DNA from: Paralvinella palmiformis
Taxonomy: Eukaryota; Annelida; Polychaeta; Terebellida; Alvinellidae
Length of the DNA stretch: 64,000 bases
Reading direction: 5' to 3'
Assembly: GCA_025642065.1 (NCBI GenBank)
Contig: JAODUP010000190.1
Coordinates: 571,423 to 635,422 of the forward strand
Position numbers and translations under genes: made by a program. The notes beneath the pieces are model-generated. The model did not search any database. It saw nothing but the letters and a program-made list of their open reading frames with translations, and was not told where the DNA came from. Every line of letters begins with the position of its first letter. The stretch's first letter is position 1. Positions 52,201 through 57,978 of the stretch are shown here, one piece after another.

Positions 52201-53215
52201 CCACGAAGCTCGCTCTTTGCTGAAACCTGCCACCTCTCTCATTCTGCACACAGCACATGACCTCTACCACTAATATTTCTACTAACATGTGACGTGCTAG
52301 TAACTGTGTCAAACTCATTTAGAACCTATCCCTAGTAATCGTTTTACCTTCTGTAGTGTTTTATTTAATTATTTTTGTTGGATAATATTAGGAGTGTTTC
52401 TGGTCAAACCAGTTGTGTTACACAAACATTCAGACCTTAGCCTGAGATAAATGTCTTTCTTCTTTCACTGAATATCACCTGTTTCCAGATAAGTTTTTGT
52501 AAGTCTTTTTTTTTCTTCTTCCAAAGACATATTAGTAGCTGTGTAATACTAACTTAGCATTATTTCAGGTACAGAAAATATTCTGGTATCTGAGTCTTGG
52601 CTAATTGTATAATTCTGAAGCATGTAACATATGTAGTATACGTTGTATTTTATGCTGTTCTTTGTTTTGCTATTGGTTTATTTCACCTTATTTTTCACAC
52701 GAATTGTTACTTATTTTTATTATTTAATTAACATTTCCTTATTACTAAGCCTCATGCACTACTTGGAATATAGGTAGCTGTAATGGTACTTAATATTATT
52801 TTCCTTTGTAGCAAACAATTTCTTATTTAATATTCGTATTCAGTTTGTGACTTCCTGACAAGGCCTGCTTGGTTTTATTTTTGGATACAGTACTTTTTAT
52901 GCTGCTCTAAACAGCGCATGATATTTGAGGTTTTAATTATGGCAATTTTAGCTATTTCGTATGAAGGCTAATGCACGTTAACAAAATTAGGCAATAATTT
53001 TACTTCATATTACTGGTGCTGGAATCGGGTTAATTTCCTCTGTCATGAAACTGTATCTAAAAGTACCTTGCTGCAAGCCCTTGAACTTTGAACTTGGCTG
53101 TGACACTTTCCTATGGCCATCTTTTTGTCTGTTTCTGTCTTTCCAGGCCCTTCACAACATAGAGCTGGGGAACTCGAGCCATCTTCGTGTGTCATTCACC
53201 AAATCAGTGATCTAA
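8720..53215 (+). CDS. PTBP1: Polypyrimidine tract-binding protein (PTBP/hnRNP I), 17-exon gene, 5' end incomplete
   Basis: Nuclear RNA-binding protein with four RRMs that binds CU-rich pre-mRNA and represses or activates exons; family members also act in 3'-end formation, stability and IRES translation. Coding exons: 8720-8815, 13759-13908, 27982-28122, 29411-29542, 32129-32180, 36259-36317, 40542-40722, 43974-44153, 46504-46524, 46707-46828, 48435-48468, 49273-49365, 49472-49569, 49726-49844, 51013-51087, 51607-51670, 53147-53215. A second last exon lies at 53284-53364. All junctions are GT-AG, and the exons total 1686 nt in one open frame. Family signatures are unmistakable: [88 protein letters not shown] and LRVSF. 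One copy was seen; invertebrates usually have one gene related equally to vertebrate PTBP1/2/3, so the symbol marks the family. The start codon was not identified with confidence. Splicing was read by eye. Confidence 0.95.
8823..8851 (+). promoter_or_regulatory. CU-rich tract next to the exon 1 donor
   Basis: A (CT)n tract with one CTTT interruption begins seven bases inside the intron after the donor at 8816. PTB binds UCUU and CUCUCU in RNA, so the site could let the protein act on its own transcript. Microsatellites of this kind are common here, so the function is inference. Confidence 0.4.
10480..11120. other. GC/CpG-richer island in intron 1
   Basis: The segment stands out from the AT-rich intron by frequent CG dinucleotides and few simple repeats. 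It contains TAAT/ATTA cores beside GGCC motifs. No codon-like conservation or open frame fits a known protein. An enhancer or alternative promoter is possible but unproven. Confidence 0.3.
13759..13908 (+). CDS. PTBP1: PTBP exon 2: first half of RRM1
   Basis: 50 codons, phase 0/0, acceptor tatatttttcag, donor CAG|gtagat. It encodes the linker plus beta1-alpha1-beta2 of RRM1: [10 protein letters not shown] is the RNP2-like strand, [15 protein letters not shown] is helix 1, and [11 protein letters not shown] is strand 2. The LPFG motif and the exon ending in KNQ match vertebrate PTBP (LGLPFGKVTN...KGKNQ). Confidence 0.97.
20050..20134. repeat. Compound (CA)n(CT)n(TA)n(TG)n microsatellite
   Basis: Four dinucleotide tracts follow each other over 85 bp. 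CA at one end and TG at the other can pair as a hairpin on one strand. Confidence 0.9.
21290..22200. other. GC/CpG-rich island in intron 2
   Basis: The most GC-rich stretch of the window, with few simple repeats. It has GCGGCCATCTTGG at 21768-21780 (YY1-type site on the reverse strand) and several GGCCG, TAATGGC and ATTA cores. An intronic enhancer or alternative promoter is plausible. No spliced coding sequence was recognised. Confidence 0.35.
24838..24954. repeat. (GTGA)n tetranucleotide array, about 29 copies
   Basis: 117 bp of uninterrupted GTGA units, the longest perfect tandem array in the window. A shorter, diverged GTGA array recurs in intron 7 (40765-40817). Confidence 0.97.
27392..27416. 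repeat. Perfect 12-bp-arm palindrome
   Basis: The arm TCACCTAGATAT is followed by one A and its exact reverse complement. It could form a hairpin in DNA or in the nascent transcript about 570 bp before exon 3. No known element was recognised. Confidence 0.85.
27982..28122 (+). CDS. PTBP1: PTBP exon 3: second half of RRM1
   Basis: 47 codons, phase 0/0, acceptor ctttcctgtag, donor CAG|gtatgt. It opens with ALLEMAD (RNP1 strand; vertebrates AFIEM), then helix 2 with AMVGYYSE, the [14 protein letters not shown] strand 4, and KTESSAQ leading to the RRM1-RRM2 linker. The donor runs straight into a UG repeat. The intron before it is 14.1 kb, the longest in the gene. Confidence 0.97.
28127..28153 (+). 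repeat. (GT)n array touching the exon 3 5' splice site
   Basis: The donor gtatgt continues without a break into about 13 GT units. UG repeats in RNA are bound by TDP-43 and CELF-type proteins, so the array could influence use of this donor. The function is inference. Confidence 0.7.
28388..28512. repeat. Two-copy tandem repeat, 63-bp unit
   Basis: Both copies begin gtaactgacaatgcag (28388 and 28451) and share ttgataaaaatgtg near the end, with about ten differences between. Confidence 0.85.
29411..29542 (+). CDS. PTBP1: PTBP exon 4: RRM1-RRM2 linker and start of RRM2
   Basis: 44 codons, phase 0/0, with a long T-rich acceptor tract and donor CAG|gttagt. The Ala/Gln-rich linker [16 protein letters not shown] is shorter than in vertebrates. 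RRM2 then opens with [21 protein letters not shown], the counterpart of vertebrate VLRIIVENLFYPVTLDVLHQ. Tyr replaces the Phe just before PVT; PTBP2 has the same change. Confidence 0.96.
29580..29778 (+). mobile_element. tRNA-derived SINE with target-site duplication
   Basis: The 5' part resembles a tRNA: an A-box-like TGGTCTAGCTGGTAGC near 29610, and a T-arm CCTGG-GTTCAAAC-CCAGG at 29650-29667 containing the RNA polymerase III B box. The body (29598-29760) is flanked by ATTTACGTTATGAGTTAG (29580-29597) and ATTTACATGATGAGTTAG (29761-29778), 15 of 18 identical, a good target-site duplication. The 3' part is unrelated to tRNA. The family was not identified. Confidence 0.8.
29886..30016. repeat. 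(TGTC)n tetranucleotide array with diverged end
   Basis: About 16 perfect TGTC units pass into mixed CCGT, CGTC and TGTC units. On the + strand it is very CU-rich and could bind PTB-like proteins in the transcript. Confidence 0.95.
30191..30532. mobile_element. MITE-like element with imperfect terminal inverted repeats
   Basis: 342 bp bounded by GGGGTCAATTC on the left and the complement of GGGGTTAATTCC on the right. Further AATTCC-rich inverted similarity extends about 45 bases into each side. It contains no open frame. A perfect 10-bp hairpin (GTAGGTACTC-A-complement) lies at 30381-30401. Target-site duplication is at most the dinucleotide AT. The superfamily is uncertain. Confidence 0.5.
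30541..30705. repeat. (TATG)n and (TA)n arrays
   Basis: TATG units at 30541-30589 lie against the right end of the MITE-like element. A perfect TA tract of about 22 units lies at 30660-30705. Confidence 0.9.
32129..32180 (+). CDS. PTBP1: PTBP exon 5: RRM2 core ([11 protein letters not shown]...)
   Basis: 52 nt, phase 0 to 1, acceptor ctgttttctttcag, donor AAATA|gtaagt. It encodes [17 protein letters not shown], the helix 1-strand 2 part of RRM2 (vertebrate IFSKFGTVLKIITFTKN). The split codon with exon 6 gives a second Asn, as in vertebrate TKNNQFQ. Confidence 0.95.
32181..36258 (+). other. PTBP intron 5 (4.1 kb)
   Basis: Contains poly-C runs (32356-32366, 35816-35826, 35951-35962), (AC)n near 32972-33005, (TA)n at 33485-33516, and ACGATGATG repeats near 35068. 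The acceptor is T-rich. No coding exon was recognised. Confidence 0.7.
36259..36317 (+). CDS. PTBP1: PTBP exon 6: RRM2 strand 3 and helix 2
   Basis: 59 nt, phase 1 to 0, acceptor ttctttttttcag, donor GTG|gtaagt. It encodes [19 protein letters not shown], matching vertebrate QFQALLQYADPVSAQHAKL. Exons 5 and 6 together make exactly 37 codons. Confidence 0.95.
36318..40541 (+). other. PTBP intron 6 (4.2 kb)
   Basis: Contains a (GT)n array at 38016-38046, with a short related direct repeat nearby (tatttgacaacatagggatatg and tatttgataacctagggagatg). Open frames at 36551-36995 lie on both strands and match nothing known. No exon was recognised. Confidence 0.7.
40542..40722 (+). CDS. PTBP1: PTBP exon 7: end of RRM2 and start of the RRM2-RRM3 linker
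   Basis: 181 nt, phase 0 to 1, acceptor acttttttttcag, donor GCAG|gtaggg. It begins [20 protein letters not shown] and continues with the near-invariant [19 protein letters not shown]2 in this family has an extra fifth strand, which binds the Raver1 PRI motif, and the conserved Tyr of YNGCC lies in the corresponding region. After LPSGDGSP the sequence becomes a poorly conserved linker. Confidence 0.96.
40723..43973 (+). other. PTBP intron 7 (3.3 kb)
   Basis: Contains GTGA/GCGA units at 40765-40817, (ATG)n at 40841-40867, a small hairpin GCCGAG...CTCGGC at 41936-41955, (GT)n at 43338-43372 and (TA)n at 43733-43780. No coding exon was recognised. Confidence 0.7.
43974..44153 (+). CDS. PTBP1: PTBP exon 8: RRM2-RRM3 linker, with alternative ends
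   Basis: Phase 1/1. It is a Pro/Ala/Thr-rich linker with [15 protein letters not shown], comparable to the vertebrate SASPYAGAGFPPTF segment. Two acceptors six bases apart (atcaag| and gtccag|) are both in frame. Two donors are in frame: GGAG|gtacgc ending the exon at 44078, and ACCG|gtagta ending it at 44153. The extra 25 residues (TQLYPTESP...) have no clear family match. I give the long form. The shorter exon (43980-44078) is equally compatible. Confidence 0.75.
44154..46503 (+). other. PTBP intron 8 (2.4 kb)
   Basis: Mostly unique AT-rich sequence. A pure CU tract with C-rich end lies at 46190-46226, followed by TA/GT arrays at 46350-46400, all within about 320 nt of the microexon. Confidence 0.7.
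46190..46226 (+). promoter_or_regulatory. CU-repeat tract upstream of the microexon
   Basis: About 15 CU units ending in CCCCCC, about 280 nt before the 21-nt exon. This is a canonical type of PTB-binding sequence in RNA, placed where vertebrate PTB sites often repress short exons. Its role is inferred from position only. Confidence 0.4.
46504..46524 (+). CDS. PTBP1: PTBP exon 9: 21-nt linker microexon
   Basis: Phase 1/1 and frame-neutral, so it can be included or skipped. The acceptor is ctacctaacag and the donor CAAG|gtaaga is strong. With the split codons it encodes AGLGALQ plus a Gly-to-Ala-changing junction base. Its place corresponds to the alternatively spliced exon 9 region of vertebrate PTBP1 (AGLSVPNVHGAL). 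It is short enough that many gene predictors would miss it. Confidence 0.75.
46707..46828 (+). CDS. PTBP1: PTBP exon 10: linker end and first strand of RRM3
   Basis: 122 nt, phase 1 to 0, acceptor tatacatttcag, donor GAT|gtgagt. It holds a Pro/Gly/Ala linker ([18 protein letters not shown]), then [11 protein letters not shown], strand 1 of RRM3. Vertebrate PTBP2 has [11 protein letters not shown] at the same place. Confidence 0.96.
46829..48434 (+). other. PTBP intron 10 (1.6 kb), before the 34-nt exon
   Basis: The last 190 nt are CU-rich (gtctttttg, ttattcttttttcccg, cctctctctgcc, ctccttcaactctag), as expected if PTB binds and represses the next exon. (TA)-rich sequence lies at 48140-48165. 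No other exon was recognised. Confidence 0.7.
48435..48468 (+). CDS. PTBP1: PTBP exon 11: 34-nt RRM3 exon, probable NMD switch
   Basis: Exactly 34 nt, phase 0 to 1, acceptor ccttcaactctag, donor TTTG|gtacgt. It encodes [11 protein letters not shown] plus one base of Gly, matching PTBP2 MVTPQSLFTLFG and PTBP1 RVTPQSLFILFG (helix 1 of RRM3). Vertebrate PTBP1 exon 11 and PTBP2 exon 10 are also 34 nt, and their skipping shifts the frame. Skipping here joins GAT to the next exon out of frame and gives TGA at the sixth codon. CU-rich stretches lie on both sides. Confidence 0.93.
48469..49272 (+). other. PTBP intron 11 (0.8 kb), after the 34-nt exon
   Basis: Contains U- and CU-rich stretches (ttctcattctgtag, gttttctttcttggtt, atttctctatttgtttt, gctgtctcttta) on the downstream side of the regulated exon. 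No coding sequence. Confidence 0.7.
49273..49365 (+). CDS. PTBP1: PTBP exon 12: RRM3 strands 2-3
   Basis: 93 nt, phase 1/1, acceptor ctctttgtttag, donor ATGG|gttagt. It encodes [36 protein letters not shown], the KIMFNKK strand 2 and the ALVQ RNP1 strand match vertebrate [23 protein letters not shown]. Confidence 0.97.
49472..49569 (+). CDS. PTBP1: PTBP exon 13: RRM3 helix 2, strand 4 and extra strand
   Basis: 98 nt, phase 1 to 0, acceptor ttgcacttcag, donor CCG|gtaggt. It begins [20 protein letters not shown] and continues [12 protein letters not shown], the fifth strand typical of PTB RRM3 (vertebrate LSKHQNVQLPREGQE). The intron before it is only 106 nt. Confidence 0.96.
49726..49844 (+). 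CDS. PTBP1: PTBP exon 14: RRM3-RRM4 linker and start of RRM4
   Basis: 119 nt, phase 0 to 2, acceptor gatattgtttcag, donor ATTCC|gtaagt. It encodes [19 protein letters not shown], then [15 protein letters not shown]. This is the most conserved block of the family: the rigid linker that packs RRM3 against RRM4, then RRM4 strand 1. Confidence 0.98.
49845..51012 (+). other. PTBP intron 14 (1.2 kb)
   Basis: AT-rich, with poly-C runs at 49931-49943 and 50781-50789. No repeat family or exon recognised. The next intron (51088-51606, 519 nt) is likewise featureless except for a T run and a short motif shared with two other sites (51310-51329). Confidence 0.7.
51013..51087 (+). CDS. PTBP1: PTBP exon 15: RRM4 helix 1 and strand 2
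   Basis: 75 nt, phase 2/2, acceptor atgacatttcag, donor TTCCA|gtaagt. It encodes [16 protein letters not shown], then TVVAFKFF, matching PPSVSEEDLKVLFSSNG and VVKGFKFFQ of vertebrate PTBP1. Confidence 0.96.
51607..51670 (+). CDS. PTBP1: PTBP exon 16: RRM4 strand 3 and helix 2
   Basis: 64 nt, phase 2 to 0, acceptor atattttcag, donor ATG|gtgggt. It encodes [21 protein letters not shown], the RNP1 strand and helix 2 of RRM4 (vertebrate KDRKMALIQMGSVEEAVQALI). The phase-0 donor can join either of two downstream terminal exons. Confidence 0.96.
51671..53146 (+). other. PTBP intron 16 (1.5 kb), before the paired last exons
   Basis: AT-rich with scattered T and CT runs and no microsatellite array. 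A 139-codon open frame on the minus strand (51899-52318) shows no family likeness. The end is CT-rich before exon 17a. Confidence 0.7.
53147..53215 (+). CDS. PTBP1: PTBP exon 17a: proximal alternative last exon
   Basis: The acceptor follows a CT-rich tract (ctgtttctgtctttccag). It opens in phase 0 and encodes [20 protein letters not shown], then VI and TAA. LHN...LRVSF matches the vertebrate end LHNHDLGENHHLRVSFSKSTI, the last strand of RRM4. The final SVI differs from the usual STI. Nothing suggests decay: the frame is open and the splice site strong. Confidence 0.9.
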   Translation, partial: ALHNIELGNSSHLRVSFTKSVI

Positions 53216-53283
53216 TACATTGGGGTATGTTCCCCACCCCCACCCCACCCCCCATTTGTTCCATTCTTTTCTCCTCCAAACAG
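53209..53283 (+). promoter_or_regulatory. Branch point and polypyrimidine tract for exon 17b
   Basis: CTAATAC at 53212-53218 fits the metazoan branch-point consensus and overlaps the TAA stop of exon 17a. From there to the acceptor AG (53282-53283) no AG occurs, and the tract is almost entirely C and T with a few A. This is what a working 3' splice site needs. The branch point is inferred. Confidence 0.55.
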
Positions 53284-53364
53284 GCCACACACAATCATCA
53301 GCTAGCTGAGACGGCACACCTGCGAGTCTCATTTTCCAAGTCAACCATTGCTCCCGCCCCCTAG
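53284..53364 (+). CDS. PTBP1: PTBP exon 17b: distal alternative last exon (duplicate of 17a)
   Basis: Starts after a CT-rich acceptor (ttcttttctcctccaaacag), phase 0. It encodes ATHNHQLAETAHLRVSFSKS, then TIAPAP and TAG. It matches 13 of 22 positions of exon 17a and keeps the canonical SFSKSTI end, with a four-residue APAP tail. Many differences from 17a are at third codon positions (LRVS is spelled differently in both), which suggests an old duplication under selection. It is used instead of 17a when exon 16 splices past it; otherwise it lies in the 3'UTR. Confidence 0.85.
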   Translation, partial: ATHNHQLAETAHLRVSFSKSTIAPAP

Positions 53365-53587
53365 TGGACATCGATGCTCTGCTGAAGTGGACACATGCCT
53401 CCAGCGTGAAAACTGTGCGATGATGGTGTAGACATGTGAAGAAGCTCTCGGCAAGATGAATGCCAATGCTGAGCCTTTGATTGTCTGCTCAGACATTGTC
53501 CATCTTCAGCAAATAGCAACCAAGTTCTGTAAAAATCAAGCTATAGTGTTTTAGGTGTGGGTATGTTTGTTAGTATATGTGTGCATG

Positions 53588-53620
<33 letters not shown>

Positions 53621-56181
53621 ACACACGTGTGTAAAACTATTACAGTAACAGGGAAGATAGGGTAAAGTGATAACTGAAACAGGGAGTGTCATTTGGTGGC
53701 AACAAGATGTATGGCAGTCTGTTCCGCGGTATAAAAAAATGAAGTCGGTAATGCATCACACAAAAGTGAACACCATCTTGCTAATTCTTCACATGAAACA
53801 CCGCTCTGCACCTCAAACTGTGATATAACATGTTGCTCACATCTTGTCACCACCATCTGTCTGGCTCCTGAGGTTTACAATATGATCAAATGTGTTATTG
53901 TGATATTTCTAAACAAATTGTTGTTTAAACAGCATTGTTGACAGGTTCACACTATTTGCCATTTATTTATGCCTCTCATCTGATTTATTGAGGACTATCT
54001 AAGTCGATCCATTTAATATACTTGGATGTAAATTTGATACATGTTCAATTTGAACAGCATTGATGTGATTGGGTTTAGTTTTCGTGCTTTACTGATTAGC
54101 AAATTAGTTTTTAAAATAGATACAGAATGAAAAGGGCAACAGTAGAGTAAACTATAACCTGAGTGATGTGCCAGTTGATGTTGTATTTAATGATATGGTC
54201 ATATTATTTGATTGTTTATCTTGTAAGTTGATTGTTTTAATTGTGTTTTTAGCATTTGGGGGACGGACAGTGGAGCATCTTATTAAGTGAGTGGTGTGAG
54301 CTTTGTTCGAAAAACAGTATAATCACCATAGAGTTTCGGTGGAGAGATGACAAACGGCAGGTTTCGTACTTGCTCTTATTTTTGATACAAGCCTTGTGAT
54401 ATTTTGTGTTCCAGGGAAAGCCTTATAAAATCATAAACCTTTTCTTTTGTGCTCTATGCCGTTTTCAATGTGTAAACAGTCCCACTAGGTGTTGATGTTT
54501 CCAGCTCCCCAAGAAAACGAATCACAATCAGATATCTGCTTATCTCCTAGTTCCCTCGCATGCTTCGTGAGGATGTTGATCCGACTAGATGACAGTGGTC
54601 TTTTCAGTGATGTTCCACTCTTCGTCTTCTTGCCCCAGATCATTCAGCCAAAACACACCCGACTGACCATCTCTTAACCAGATGTACGGGGGAAGGGCCA
54701 GGGGTGGGTGAAGGTGTGTATCAAGAATGTACGTCAGCAGTGCTGGTGCCATTTTGAGAGAGTGAATCATGTGGTGATTTCTTTTTTCTACTGGTTTCTA
54801 CCACAGCACGAGTGGGGCCTTATTCACTAGAAACATTGCTAGTTTTTAATCGATGTCCATGGTTTTATATTTTCCTCATGAAGAAGTGTGCGCGTGCTTT
54901 TGGCCAGTTTGCTTCAGTAGTGTGTTTCCGTCCCAGATGGGAAGGCCGTTACTTTGGTAATGAACACCTGTTGTCCTGTGTGGCATGGAACATTGCGCTG
55001 TCACTTCATCACTTTCTGTAGGCGTCGGCTTGTATTATAGGCTTTTTAGCATTATTGTGTAAGTGTTGATAGAACAGAGCATATATTTTCTTAGATGGTA
55101 TCATATTTAATGCCTGACAAATCCAGTTAGCTGTGTGTTAAATCTGATCAGTCAGACTGTAATCTTAATTTTATGGCAATTCCTTGCTCCTTTATTATTC
55201 GCCCATATTCATTTGATTATTTAATTACTATATCCTGATTATCCTTATTATAGTTATAATGTTATTATTATTATTATTATTGTATTATTCGGGTGATTGA
55301 AAATGTATGTGTGTTTTTATCTGTGGAATGTAACAGTTTATTGGTGTGGGGGGGGGGGTTCCGTAGCCCCTTCGGTCACTCAGGTGTTCTGGGCAAATCT
55401 TTTCCCACATAGCACACTTTGCCTGTGACTATCTCTAAAACAACCGATCAGCTGTCAGTCAGTACAACCTGACACAATCTTGGTGTACATATTCAGTAAA
55501 GTGTTTGATTTATGTGATTGCATCATACATAGATGTGTGAGCAACCATACCCGACTGATCTAATGATACATGTTCCAAGGGGTTATAGTTTCCTCAACTG
55601 CATTTGTTTTATGTATTGTATGTGCCACTGCTGCTTCATTTCACATGATGTGATTATCATTTGCAAGTAATTTTATCACTTTTGGCAAAGATTTCAGATT
55701 TTAACACACTTCCCCAATAAGATAAACAGTTTCACCAAGTTCAGTATTGCACTACACTAAAGGATGTCATGGAAGATTTCACTTGAATGTCAATGTTAAC
55801 AGTTTTATCATGTTTGTTGTTTCTCCAAGTAGAAATTTTAGTTTGAGAAAATTAAAAGAGGACGCTGAAATAATGTGCACATTTTAGATGTGATGGCCTT
55901 TTCAAGATGTTTGCTGCATTTCGCAGGTTTTTGCATTACTGAAGGTTACTGTGGTTATGAATCATTTCCATATATTATTTCAATATTATAAGCCTTCCTA
56001 CATGTTTACAAAATTATTCATTGTTCGCTGACTGTCAGAGGTGTATGAAGTACATGTTTCTTTGTAATGTGATATAAGAATGGCGAATTCTGGTCAGAAA
56101 TAGTCCTTTAAGAGAACCATTATGTATTTGCATGTGTTGGTCATCTTTGATAAATTTCCCTTAACTACTGCTGTTGATTAT

Positions 56182-56187
56182 AATAAA
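56182..56187 (+). promoter_or_regulatory. Candidate proximal polyadenylation signal AATAAA
   Basis: Canonical hexamer in TATAATAAACTG, about 2.8 kb after the last coding exon. It would give a shorter 3'UTR. No strong GU-rich element follows at once. Confidence 0.4.
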
Positions 56188-57036
56188 CTGAAACTATACT
56201 GAACATACCATGTATACAAAAGCTAAGGCTCAACAGGGTTCATAGTCATGTTTCTTGTTAGGTAATGTTTTGTCATTTGCTTTTGCTGTTTATGTCAGGC
56301 TTTGTGCAATCTTGCAAATTTAATAATCTGAAGTGATATATTTTACATAATTTAAGTCGGTCTGTCAGCTTTTGTTTTGTTAATTCCGGGAAGCTCCTCT
56401 CTAAATGATGTCTAAGTGAAAGATTCATGCTGGTGTATGTATTAGTTACAACTAGTAAGCTTTATTTTGTGTAAGTGTAATGTACTGCAAGTTGGCCTAA
56501 AGGTAACGTTTACGATGAGTAGCATCCATGTTCCATAATTGTGATAAGACAGAAACTTCAGCCGTTGAGGTCGGTTAATATCCAGAATGCTACTGGGGTG
56601 TTGATGTGTTTCATTTCCTGTGCCCTACATTCTAAAAGATGTTTTGTGTGCACCAGGAATCATGTTGAAATTGTACTATTTATAATTTGTATATAATCGA
56701 GCATGTGATCTCTATGCAGGGGATACTTGGTTGAGGTTTCAGCTGTGACACACACACACACACACATACACACACACATTGCCTCTTGCGTTTACACTTG
56801 TGGTATTTCTTACTTGGGAGTGAACAAATTCTGGCCATGCCTACATTAATAGAGATATCTCGTTATACGGCCAATTCTTATATTAATCCAGGGAGTGTTT
56901 AGCATTATCGTTCCACTTAAACAACAAATTTTAAATTGATTTTTCTTTAGCTGAAACACTTGAATTATTAAAGTTCTACAGATCCAGTCATACAGGTGAA
57001 ATTAATTTGGCTTTTCTTACCCCTTACACTGTTTCA

Positions 57037-57070
<34 letters not shown>

Positions 57071-57470
57071 TCGTACGGAAATACACACACACAGTTCATT
57101 CCACTGTACAAAGAAACGTGTTGTAGTTGATCTGATATAATCCCAATATGTCGAGTGTAGACCTTATGTAATGTATGTTGTTAAACTGATGGCGTTTATA
57201 TTATGTTGTTGATATAGATAGAATGTTATTATGTACACAGATCTGAAGCCTATCTTGGGCAGGAGCAGTACTGCTCATTCGCCAGATGGCGTGATAATGT
57301 GCCTATACTACGGGAACAAAAACTTAGGAGAAACTGTTTTTGTAAGTGTTTTATACCTTGGGTGTACTCATAATTTTCCCTTCATTTATTAGTCAATGAC
57401 GACGAGAATGTTTACTGTTTTACTGATTAAGAGGTTTAACATTATTATATATTATTACGATGATGGCGAT

Positions 57471-57523
57471 CCAAGCACACGGGGGGTCCTCCCGTCGACT
57501 GCGGAGGACCCCGTGTACTTTGG
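57471..57523 (+). other. Strong RNA hairpin near the 3' end of PTBP
   Basis: ACACGGGGGGTCCTCC pairs with GGAGGACCCCGTGT, with a two-G bulge and a ten-base loop that contains GTCGAC. The stem extends with one or two mismatches to CCAAG/CTTTGG at the base. It is GC-rich in an AT-rich context, ending 28 nt before an AATAAA. Confidence 0.8.
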
Positions 57524-57550
57524 CCAAAGATGCTTATTTCAAAAATGTTG

Positions 57551-57556
57551 AATAAA
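57551..57556 (+). promoter_or_regulatory. Candidate distal polyadenylation signal AATAAA
   Basis: Canonical hexamer in TTGAATAAAATG, followed by a T-rich stretch (gttttatttgatt). It is just downstream of the hairpin. It is the most likely distal end of the PTBP transcript. Confidence 0.5.
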
Positions 57557-57575
57557 ATGTTTTATTTGATTAATA

Positions 57576-57945
57576 CCGAGCTGTAGGACTGATTGTTTAG
57601 CCATCTCCTGGTTGCCTCTCCTGAAGCTATTCACCTGTTGCAATCCTCCTTTTGTCTTCTTTATGTATGTTTACCAGCTGTCTCTTTTTTCATCACCTGG
57701 ATAACTCTTGTGCATGGTATCAGATCTTGTGACATGTTGCGAACTTTGCCTTAAATTCATTATTAGTAACATGCTTCTGTTTTTGTCAGTGAACACAAAA
57801 TCCTCCTATTTTCTTGATGATATTTTTTATATTTGGGAATGGTTTGTACATAGACGCTTATCACTATATATATCTATATCTAAAAATAATAATTAGATTC
57901 TTGTATATAATGTAGAATTTTATCAAAAAGCTATTGATAACTAAA

Positions 57946-57978
<33 letters not shown>

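Larger units (their letters stand above)
53365..57575 (+). other. PTBP 3' untranslated region (probable)
   Basis: AT-rich sequence without long open frames after the last coding exon. It holds (GT)n at 53589-53618, (TTA)n near 55260-55285, poly-G at 55348-55358, and TA repeats at 57038-57068. Polyadenylation signals are at 56182 and 57551. A 3'UTR of about 4 kb is common for PTBP genes. The extent is inferred from the signals, not from transcripts. Confidence 0.55.

Noticed and set aside
51899..52318. 139-codon minus-strand open frame in intron 16
   Set aside because: Composition is intron-like, with no recognisable domain or start context, and no spliced continuation was found.
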